This document shows positions 35,257 to 42,360 of a stretch of DNA of 64,000 bases, piece after piece. The stretch lies in NCBI GenBank assembly GCA_902786665.1, contig CADADN010000001.1:1-64000 (forward strand), in the 5' to 3' direction. The notes beneath the pieces were generated by a model. It did no database searches. It worked only from the letters and a program-made list of their open reading frames with translations, and was not told where the DNA came from. How positions within the stretch are numbered: the stretch's first letter is position 1; every line of letters starts with the position of its first letter. The translations under genes were made by a program, and so were the position numbers. This DNA comes from an uncultured Prevotellaceae bacterium (GTDB lineage: Bacteria; Bacteroidota; Bacteroidia; Bacteroidales; Bacteroidaceae).

Positions 35257-36588
35257 ATGAACATCAAACTACGACTGGCAGTGATGAATTTCTTGGAATT
35301 CGCTGTCTGGGGTGCCTACCTCACATGTATGAGTAATTATCTCGGCAAGGCAGGATTGGGAGCCGAGGTTCCATGGTTCTATGCCATTCAGGGAATTGTG
35401 TCAATTTTCATGCCCACTCTGATGGGCATCGTGGCCGACAAGTATATGCAGCCTCAACGCGTGCTGGGACTCTGCCATTTCCTCGCTGGTGCATTCATGT
35501 TGTGCTGCTGGTGGATGGGTATGAACAATTCCACGCCCGACAAGGCCATGTTCATCACGCTCTACACATTGAGCGTCGCTTTCTACATGCCAACCATCGC
35601 ATTGGCCAACACTACTGCTTTCTCTATCCTCACGCGTAATGGGATGGATACGGTCAAGGATTTCCCGCCCATCCGTGTGCTCGGTACTGTTGGTTTCATT
35701 GCCACCATGTGGTTCGTCAACTGTGCAGTGTGGGATGGCAGTTCGTTTATGTTTACCTTGGGCGAAAACGCGCATAAGTTCCAGTACACCTACATGCAGT
35801 TCTTTGTGTCGGGTCTGCTTAGTTTCGTGCTGTTTGCCTATTGTTTCACCTTGCCTGCTTGTCCGCTGGTAAAGAAGGAAGGCAAGACTTCCTTGGCGGA
35901 ATCTTTTGGCTTGAATGCGTTCAAACTGTTCAAGACCAGGAAGATGGCCATGTTCTTTATCTTCTCTGCACTGCTGGGTATGTGCCTTCAGGTGACCAAT
36001 GGCTATGCAGGACCGTTCATTACCAGTTTCAAAGGTAGTATCGACGAGGCTGTTGCTAATTCTTTTGCTGCCAATAATGCCACATTGCTGACCTCTATCT
36101 CGCAGATGAGCGAGGCGCTATGTATATTGATGATTCCGTTCTGCCTTAAGAAGTTTGGCATAAAGGGCGTGATGCTCATGTCGATGTTCGCTTGGGTATT
36201 CCGTTTCGGCTTCTTCGGAGTAGGTAATCCTGCTATGCCGGGAGTGGTATTCTTCATCCTCTCTTGCATCGTTTATGGTGTTGCCTTCGATTTCTTCAAT
36301 GTTTCGGGCGGTATCTTCGTCGACCAGGAGTGTGAGCCTTCTATCAAGGCCTCGGCTCAGGGCTTGTTCATGATGATGACAAATGGCGTGGGAGCCACCG
36401 TAGGCACTTTGGCTGCAGGTGCCATCATTAACTCGTTCTGCTCTTGGCAGGATGTGGAAGTAAATGGCGTACAGCAGAGCTTCCTTTTGGGTGACTGGCA
36501 GACTTGCTGGTTCATCTTTGCTGGATTCGCATTGGTGGTAGGTGTCGCTTTTGCCTTGGTGTTCCATCCCGAAAAAGCACGTAAGTAA
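35257..36588 (+). CDS. MFS transporter, nucleoside:H+ symporter-like
   Basis: A 443-residue protein with 12 predicted membrane helices. The N-terminus (KLRLAVMNFLEFAVWGAYLT, then MSNYLGKAGLG) and the PPIRVLGTVGFIATMWFVN and FFNVSGGIFVDQECEPSIKASAQG stretches match the NupG/XapB-like nucleoside:H+ symporter branch of the major facilitator superfamily. It probably imports nucleosides or a related small molecule with protons. Its stop codon shares one base with the start of the next gene, so the three genes 35257-37882 form one tight unit. Confidence 0.82.
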   Translation: MNIKLRLAVMNFLEFAVWGAYLTCMSNYLGKAGLGAEVPWFYAIQGIVSIFMPTLMGIVADKYMQPQRVLGLCHFLAGAFMLCCWWMGMNNSTPDKAMFITLYTLSVAFYMPTIALANTTAFSILTRNGMDTVKDFPPIRVLGTVGFIATMWFVNCAVWDGSSFMFTLGENAHKFQYTYMQFFVSGLLSFVLFAYCFTLPACPLVKKEGKTSLAESFGLNAFKLFKTRKMAMFFIFSALLGMCLQVTNGYAGPFITSFKGSIDEAVANSFAANNATLLTSISQMSEALCILMIPFCLKKFGIKGVMLMSMFAWVFRFGFFGVGNPAMPGVVFFILSCIVYGVAFDFFNVSGGIFVDQECEPSIKASAQGLFMMMTNGVGATVGTLAAGAIINSFCSWQDVEVNGVQQSFLLGDWQTCWFIFAGFALVVGVAFALVFHPEKARK

Positions 36589-37145
36589 TGGCGCTGGTAC
36601 GGATGGTATACAAAAGTGTGAACGAAATCGTCGGCAACGATGATGTCGGTATCTTGTTGCTTGTCAACGAGGAAGGAACCCGGCAGCTGTCGATGGTTTG
36701 TGACAAGCACATGGTATACCAGTTCCGGCTCAGATTGTCAAAGGCTGAGATTGTTGACAAACTGCTGCCAGAGGTACTTTGGCAGGTCGTGGTAAGGAGT
36801 CTCGACATGCAGTTCCAGGTGGTGATCAACGACCTGGTAGATGGGCAGTACAAAACGCTGCTTTATATGCCAGATATCCTGCAAGCCATCCCCATAAGGG
36901 CAAGCGACGCCATATTGCTGGCTCATTTTGCAAAAATCCCCATCTTTATAGAGGAAAGTCTGCTATTGCGGCAGAGCGTTCCATATAGCGAGGAGTCGGT
37001 TGCTGTTTCGGTTCCAGTCAACGTGATAACTACCGATATGCTGAAAAAAGCGCTCGATAAGGCTATCAGCGAGGAAAATTATGAGCAGGCCTCTCAATTG
37101 CGCGATGAGTTGCAACGGCGTTCAAAAAGTGAAAGTAATACATGA
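36588..37145 (+). CDS. Bifunctional-nuclease-family (DUF151) protein with UVR motif
   Basis: A 185-residue protein. Residues about 1-135 match the bifunctional nuclease (BFN/DUF151) domain: VGILLLVNEEGTRQLSMVC, a central YKTLLYMPDI strand and the conserved IPIRASDAILLAHFAKIPIF segment. Residues about 150-180 form a UVR motif (MLKKALDKAISEENYEQASQ and LRDEL), a helical hairpin that binds UvrA/UvrB-type partners. The family has reported DNase/RNase activity in other organisms, but its role in bacteria is not settled. It is coupled to the transporter gene upstream and to rsmE downstream, with overlapping start and stop codons on both sides. Confidence 0.82.
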   Translation: MALVRMVYKSVNEIVGNDDVGILLLVNEEGTRQLSMVCDKHMVYQFRLRLSKAEIVDKLLPEVLWQVVVRSLDMQFQVVINDLVDGQYKTLLYMPDILQAIPIRASDAILLAHFAKIPIFIEESLLLRQSVPYSEESVAVSVPVNVITTDMLKKALDKAISEENYEQASQLRDELQRRSKSESNT

Positions 37146-37882
37146 AGGAAACTCGATATTTCTTTGTGCCTGAGGCAGAAAGCGCAGGTGCTCTTCCCGA
37201 GGAAGAGGCCGCACATGCTTTGCGTGTGCTGCGACTGGCTCAGGGCGACGAGATTTTCCTCATTGACGGCAATGGGTTCTTTTATCGTGCCGTCGTTTCT
37301 GTTGCCTCATCCAAAAAATGCTTGTATGAAATCATGGAGGCCATGCCACAATCCAGGTTGTGGCATGGCCATATTCATCTGGCCATGGCGCCAACCAAGA
37401 ATATCGACAGGGTAGAGTGGATGGCTGAAAAAGTCACCGAGATAGGCTTCGATGAGCTGTCGTTCCTCAATTGCCGTTTTTCGGAGCGCCGAGTGGTCAA
37501 GTGCAACCGTATTGAGAGAGTCGTAATCTCAGCGGTCAAGCAAAGTCGTAAGGCTTGGAAGCCGGTCGTCAACGAGATTATGGATTTCAAAGACTTTGTC
37601 TGCAAGCCAAGAACAGGTCTGAAATGTATCGCCCATTGTTACAGTGAGGTAGAGAAAACCGATTTGTTCCAGTTGTTACAATCGCCCGAAGATGTGCCCG
37701 ATTCCGACCTCACTATTCTGATCGGGCCCGAGGGCGACTTCTCCATCGACGAGGTGAATATGGCCATTGCCAATGGCTTCCACTCCATTTCTCTCGGCGA
37801 ATGCCGGTTGCGCACAGAGACAGCATGCCTCTTCGCGGTTTCTATAGCCCAATTGGCTAGAAGAAAACTCAAACTGCTTTAA
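37142..37882 (+). CDS. rsmE: 16S rRNA (uracil1498-N3)-methyltransferase RsmE
   Basis: A 246-residue SPOUT methyltransferase. The N-terminal PUA-like part has EEAAHALRVLRLAQGDEIFL. The C-terminal knot has LTILIGPEGDFSIDEVNMAI, then FHSISLGECRLRTETACLFA. It methylates U1498 of 16S rRNA. Length is standard. It overlaps the preceding gene by 4 bases. Confidence 0.94.
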   Translation: MKETRYFFVPEAESAGALPEEEAAHALRVLRLAQGDEIFLIDGNGFFYRAVVSVASSKKCLYEIMEAMPQSRLWHGHIHLAMAPTKNIDRVEWMAEKVTEIGFDELSFLNCRFSERRVVKCNRIERVVISAVKQSRKAWKPVVNEIMDFKDFVCKPRTGLKCIAHCYSEVEKTDLFQLLQSPEDVPDSDLTILIGPEGDFSIDEVNMAIANGFHSISLGECRLRTETACLFAVSIAQLARRKLKLL

Positions 37883-37929
37883 ATAATTATCATATATCAT
37901 CCTTCATTCAAACCTCCCAAATCATCATT

Positions 37930-39657
37930 ATGGAATCGCAGAATTATTTATTGCTTGCTTTCAAGTTGCTGGGCTCCCTTGCATTGTTGATGTATGGTAT
38001 GAAAACCATGAGTGATGCCTTGCAGAAATTGGCTGGTCCGCAATTGCGTCATGTGCTTGGTGCCATGACCACCAATCGTTTTACCGGAATGCTTACTGGT
38101 GTGTTTGTGACCGCTGCCGTTCAGTCGTCTACGGCTACTACCGTGATGACGGTATCGTTTGTCAGCGCCGGTCTGCTTACGTTGGCCCAGGCCATCAGTG
38201 TGATTATGGGTGCCAATATTGGTACCACTCTTACCGCATGGATCATGTCGGCGGGTTTCTCATTCAATATCAGCGATTTTGTATGGCCTGCATTCTTTAT
38301 CGCCATCATCCTTATCTACAGCAAGAAACGTAGAACGGCAGGCGATTTCCTTTATGGTATTGCCTTCATGTTCCTCGGACTGGGTACGCTCCGTCAGACA
38401 GGTATTGACATGCATCTTGGCGAGCAAGAGGCTGTGCTCAATTTCTTCTCCAGTTTCGATCCCAACAGTTTCTTCACCACCATCACTTTCTTGATTATTG
38501 GTGGTGTGCTGACGATGTGTGTACAGTCGTCGGCCGCGGTGATGGCCATCACCATGATTTTGTGTTCAAGTGGGGTTTTGCCCATCTACCAGGGCATCGC
38601 ATTGGTGATGGGTGAGAATATTGGAACCACCGTCACTTCGAATATCGTGGCCATGTCGGCAGGCACACAGGCGCGAAGGGCTGCCTTTGCCCATATGTTT
38701 TTCAATATCTTCGGTGTGGTGTGGATTCTCATCGTGTTCCATCCGTTTGTCAACATGGTTTGTGGACTTGTGGGATATGACGTGGAGATGACGAAGGAGA
38801 GTGTTGGCGAGACGGCCTTCTTGGCCAATGCCGCAAAACTGAGTTTTGTGCTTGCAGCCTTCCACACTTGCTTCAATCTTATCAACACCTTCATCCTTAT
38901 CTGGTTCATTCCAGCAATCGAGAAATTGGTTTGCAAGGTGATCAAGCAAAAGGCCGTGAGCGATGAGGAGGAACCACGACTGAGATACATCCAGGGTGGT
39001 CTGATGAAGACTCCGGAAATCTCTGTCTATCAGGCACAGCAGGAAATCACACTCTTTGGCGAGAGAATCCAGCGGATGTTTGATATGGTGAAAGATCTAT
39101 ATGGGATGTCGAACGAGGAGAAAGAGAATCCTGAGTTCGAGAAACTGTTCACCCGTATTGAGAAATACGAGGGCATTTCCGACAATATGGAGATAGAGAT
39201 AGCCCACTATCTGGAGCAGGTGAGCAACGCTCATCTCTCGGATGAGACCAAGGGTAAGATCCGTCAGATGCTGCGTGAGATCAGCGAGATAGAGAGTATT
39301 GGCGACGCTTGCTACAACATCGCCCGTACGATTCGCCGCAAAAAGCAGTCTGACAAGAAGTTCACCGAGAAGTTGGAGAAGGATGTGCAAGAGATGTTCC
39401 GTCTTACCGATAACTCACTTACTCAGATGAACGTGGTGATGAAAGGCCGTCGTGGTGAGGTGAACACCAAGGAGACATTCAAGATTGAGAACGAAATCAA
39501 CTCCATGCGCAATAACCTCAAGGCTGCCAATATCCAGTCGGTCAACAACCATGAATATGATTATGCCGTGGGTGCCATGTTTACCGACCTGATTTCTGAG
39601 TGTGAGAAATTGGGCGACTATGTGGTGAATGTGGTAGAGGCCAGAATTGGTCAATAG
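37930..39657 (+). CDS. Na/Pi cotransporter family protein with PhoU-like domain
   Basis: A 575-residue protein. The membrane half (about residues 1-350) contains the two QSS repeats that mark NptA-type Na+/phosphate cotransporters: TAAVQSSTATTVMTVSFVSA and TMCVQSSAAVMAITMILCSS. The C-terminal cytoplasmic part (about 380-570) is all helical with PhoU-like repeats. It would import phosphate with sodium. It starts 48 bases after rsmE, so it may be read from the same promoter. A 16-bp hairpin follows the stop. Confidence 0.9.
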   Translation: MESQNYLLLAFKLLGSLALLMYGMKTMSDALQKLAGPQLRHVLGAMTTNRFTGMLTGVFVTAAVQSSTATTVMTVSFVSAGLLTLAQAISVIMGANIGTTLTAWIMSAGFSFNISDFVWPAFFIAIILIYSKKRRTAGDFLYGIAFMFLGLGTLRQTGIDMHLGEQEAVLNFFSSFDPNSFFTTITFLIIGGVLTMCVQSSAAVMAITMILCSSGVLPIYQGIALVMGENIGTTVTSNIVAMSAGTQARRAAFAHMFFNIFGVVWILIVFHPFVNMVCGLVGYDVEMTKESVGETAFLANAAKLSFVLAAFHTCFNLINTFILIWFIPAIEKLVCKVIKQKAVSDEEEPRLRYIQGGLMKTPEISVYQAQQEITLFGERIQRMFDMVKDLYGMSNEEKENPEFEKLFTRIEKYEGISDNMEIEIAHYLEQVSNAHLSDETKGKIRQMLREISEIESIGDACYNIARTIRRKKQSDKKFTEKLEKDVQEMFRLTDNSLTQMNVVMKGRRGEVNTKETFKIENEINSMRNNLKAANIQSVNNHEYDYAVGAMFTDLISECEKLGDYVVNVVEARIGQ

Positions 39658-39675
39658 ACAGTTGGCGCCTTCAAT

Positions 39676-39720
39676 GCAAAGGTGCGTTTCCTTAATCCTG
39701 GAAACGCACCTTTGCTTCTT
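39676..39720. terminator. Terminator shared with the end of the nucleotidyltransferase gene
   Basis: A perfect 16-bp stem (GCAAAGGTGCGTTTCC 39676-39691, GGAAACGCACCTTTGC 39700-39715) with an 8-base loop. It ends the Na/Pi transporter gene. The right arm and loop are also the last codons of the converging nucleotidyltransferase gene, whose stop codon lies in the loop. Confidence 0.85.
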
Positions 39721-40426
39721 CATAACTGTCGAGGGAGCCAATGTCGAACCGATGGCCTGGCATCTGCCAGGCATGGATCTGGGTCACCTCGGTGAGATAG
39801 TGGGCAAGATTGCCTGGCGCATCATAACCACATCCGTGGTTAAGGCAGTCTTTGATGAGCGGAAGGTCGGAATGGCGGTAGATATAGAAGGGGGGCACCG
39901 CCCACTCTGAGACAGGTTGCTCTGGCTTCTCCTGCATCTGCAGCACCAGATGGTTGTTGTCGATTTCTATCACTCCAGTGCGTTGCAACTTCCGTAGTTC
40001 GGGTTCATGGTAATACATGATGACCGACGATTGTTTCTCCTTGAAGAAATCCACAAAGCCCCGAAACGAGAAATCAAGGATATTGTCGGCTGCCACTACC
40101 ATGATGTCGTCTTCTACCTTGTTTTGCTCAATGGCAAGAAGCAGGTCTTTTATTGCTCCCAGGCGGGTGTCATTACTGATGCTTCCATCATCGATGATGC
40201 TGATGGGCTTGTTGTACTGGCACGTTGCCTTCCATTCCTCGAAAATAGAGGCAAACTTGTGGTTCGTCACCACAATATGCTCATCGATGTCGTCGATTTG
40301 GTCGATATCATCGAGCATACGCTCCAATATCGAGCGTCCACCTATCTTGAGCAATGGTTTCGGGAAATTTTCTGTCAGCGGATAAAGCCGTGTGGCATAT
40401 CCCGCTGCGATAACAATATTCTTCAT
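39692..40426 (-). CDS. Sugar-1-phosphate nucleotidyltransferase
   Basis: A 244-residue NTP-transferase. The nucleotide motif is IVIAAGYATRLYPLTENFPK with KPLLKIGGRSIL next. The DIMVVAADNILDF and RFDIGSLDSYEEAK stretches follow the family. It would activate a sugar phosphate with NTP to make a nucleotide sugar. The variant GYATRLYPLT (not GxGTRLxP) and the short length place it with single-domain enzymes; the sugar is not readable. It may supply a donor for the glycan genes elsewhere in the window, but that is only inference. The start is taken at 40426. Confidence 0.83.
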   Translation of the reverse strand: MKNIVIAAGYATRLYPLTENFPKPLLKIGGRSILERMLDDIDQIDDIDEHIVVTNHKFASIFEEWKATCQYNKPISIIDDGSISNDTRLGAIKDLLLAIEQNKVEDDIMVVAADNILDFSFRGFVDFFKEKQSSVIMYYHEPELRKLQRTGVIEIDNNHLVLQMQEKPEQPVSEWAVPPFYIYRHSDLPLIKDCLNHGCGYDAPGNLAHYLTEVTQIHAWQMPGHRFDIGSLDSYEEAKVRFQD

Positions 40427-40605
40427 ATTTGTTCGGGCTGGATGTTTAATGGTGTGTCGATGGAATAGATGCTTCCTCGATTTCGCTGCAAAAATAGCAA
40501 AATCCGACGAGATGCACAAATGATATGTGCTTTTTCCCCTATACAACCGCTCTGTTCATCCTCCCACGGACACAGACAGCCTGGTGGGCTGTGCCGGTCG
40601 AGACA

Positions 40606-41340
40606 TTATTGTTTTTTGGTAATTAATGCCAAGTAGTCATGGTTTTTTCCATTTTCTACCACACGGAGGTTGTATCCACATGCTTCGGCCACATCACCCA
40701 ACGAACGTGAGTCAATATACAGCCACGGGAAACTTTTTCCAAGAATATCCTTGTATTGCATTTTGTAGACCAGCTCGCCATAGTAGTTGATCATCTCGTC
40801 AATAGGCTCATCGTCGTCAAAAACATAACTGATGTCGGTAGAGTCACAAATCAATTGTCCGTCAGGCAACAAAATGTCGTCGAGCAATTGGAAAAACTGG
40901 GGCAGACGTGCTATTGTACCCACAATCCCGATGCCGTTCATGAGCATCAGTATCGTATCATAACGGTCGCTTACGCTGAAGAGATCCTTGTGGAAAACAT
41001 GTCGCACTCCACGTGCTCTCATCGTTTCTACCGACAGGGGCGAGATGTCTATGGCATCGACATCAATTCCTCGTTCCTGCAAAACCAACGAGTGACAACC
41101 CGCCCCGGCGCCCACATCCAGCGTGCGTCCTTTTACAAGGTCGAGCGCATGCTGTTCCAATGGTGGCATCGAATCGTAGTCACGAAACAACGTCTCTACC
41201 GGAATCTCATCCTCGTCAAACATAGGGGAGAACACCCGTAGCCGTGATGCTTTGCCATTTGCCCAAAAGTCGGAAATGGCGGCACCCATCGGGTCGAACT
41301 GTACGTCAAGGAGCCGGTGCGTTTTTTTCATGTGATGCAT
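40606..41340 (-). CDS. SAM-dependent methyltransferase
   Basis: A 244-residue class I methyltransferase. Motif I is RTLDVGAGAGCHSLVLQERG, followed by DVDAIDISPLSVETM, the RYDTILMLMNGIGIVG stretch and a post-motif region DDILLPDGQLICDSTDI. The substrate is unknown. The start could be 41340 (MHHMKKTHRL) or the Met at 41331; the former begins 2 bases after the stop of the upstream zinc-ribbon gene. It lies at the end of a possible four-gene minus-strand run starting with feoAB. Confidence 0.8.
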   Translation of the reverse strand: MHHMKKTHRLLDVQFDPMGAAISDFWANGKASRLRVFSPMFDEDEIPVETLFRDYDSMPPLEQHALDLVKGRTLDVGAGAGCHSLVLQERGIDVDAIDISPLSVETMRARGVRHVFHKDLFSVSDRYDTILMLMNGIGIVGTIARLPQFFQLLDDILLPDGQLICDSTDISYVFDDDEPIDEMINYYGELVYKMQYKDILGKSFPWLYIDSRSLGDVAEACGYNLRVVENGKNHDYLALITKKQ

Positions 41341-41342
41341 GT

Positions 41343-41636
41343 CTATGTCCAGAATTCTCGTTCTCCGGTCGGCGACATCTTCGAGCCGCATTGAGGGCAG
41401 GTTTTCTTGTCCCAAATGCGTATGTTGTCGCTTCCACAGTTCAGGCACAACCGTCCCACCTCGCTGCGAAAAGAGGGGGCCACGTCGGCAATCACACCTC
41501 CGACGACAAGGTGCTGGATGGTATGGCAGTCGGGACAGGTCACGGCCGTTATCTCCTGACGGAACAATCCACGGCCTTCGTATATGTCGGCCTCATAGCC
41601 ACAAGAGTCACATCTCATCTTTATCTTCCATGCCAT
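41343..41636 (-). CDS. Small protein with four CxxC motifs
   Basis: A 97-residue protein with four Cys pairs: CDSC and CPDC in the N-terminal half, CLNC and CPQC in the C-terminal half. They would form two zinc ribbons. There are no other motifs. The start is set at ATG 41636 (MAWKIKMRCDSCGYEADIYE); a TTG two codons earlier is unlikely. It is followed 2 bases later by the methyltransferase, so the two are likely translated together. Function is unknown; it could bind nucleic acid or a protein partner. Confidence 0.72.
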   Translation of the reverse strand: MAWKIKMRCDSCGYEADIYEGRGLFRQEITAVTCPDCHTIQHLVVGGVIADVAPSFRSEVGRLCLNCGSDNIRIWDKKTCPQCGSKMSPTGEREFWT

Positions 41637-41690
41637 AATCAAGAGTATGAAAATTCGTCAGCAAGGGTCATTCGGTCGTCTCTCGCAATG

Positions 41691-42335
41691 TCAGTATACC
41701 CTGTAGCCGTTTTCCTTGCAGTAGTCGATGGCGGGTTGATAACCTTGGGCGGTGGAGCGGTGAATCCATTTCAGACCGATGCGCTCGTCTTTCTCCACCC
41801 CGGTGCCTGTCATGTGAAACCATCCTATGGCAAACTGTGCCTGAGGGTCGCCGCCCTGGGCTGCCAGCTCATACCAGAAAGCCGATTCTGCCACGTCTTT
41901 CTCCACACCATCACCATTCCAATGGGCTGCTCCCACGTTCTTCTGCGACAGGATATGGCCTTGAAAAGCAGCCTCCCGATACCAGAGATAGGCTTTTTGG
42001 TGGTCGGCTTCTATTCCTTGCCCCAAATAATAGGCATTGGCCACATTCACCTGCGATTGCAGGTCACCACGTGAGGCGGCTTTCAGGTACCACTCAAAGG
42101 CCAGGGCCTCGTTCCGCTCCACGCCGTCTCCCTTGTAGTAGCATTCGGCGACGTTGAAAATGCCATAGATATCATCAAGTTCGGCTGCTTTCATATACCA
42201 CTCAAAGGCCGTCGAATGGTTTTCCACCACACCTAAACCACGCATATAGCACACTCCAAGGTTGTTCATTGCCCTAGGGTCGCCCTCGTATGCCATCTTG
42301 CGGTAGGTGTCGGCGGTATCACGGTCTTTTTGCAT
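41691..42335 (-). CDS. Sel1-repeat protein
   Basis: A 214-residue protein made of about five Sel1-like helical repeats (A.NNLG.CY..G.GV......AF.WY.KAA), starting at about residue 20 with AMNNLGVCYMRGLGVVENHS. Sel1 repeats form alpha-solenoid scaffolds for protein contacts. There is no signal peptide, so it is probably cytoplasmic. It begins 25 bases after feoAB on the same strand, and the small zinc-ribbon gene follows after 48 bases. Confidence 0.85.
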   Translation of the reverse strand: MQKDRDTADTYRKMAYEGDPRAMNNLGVCYMRGLGVVENHSTAFEWYMKAAELDDIYGIFNVAECYYKGDGVERNEALAFEWYLKAASRGDLQSQVNVANAYYLGQGIEADHQKAYLWYREAAFQGHILSQKNVGAAHWNGDGVEKDVAESAFWYELAAQGGDPQAQFAIGWFHMTGTGVEKDERIGLKWIHRSTAQGYQPAIDYCKENGYRVY

Positions 42336-42360
42336 ATATGATGAGAGGTTCTGGTATCGC

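Noticed and set aside
40561..40605. CAGCC/GGCTG inverted repeat after the methyltransferase gene
   Set aside because: The stem is short and not followed by T residues; not strong enough to call a terminator.
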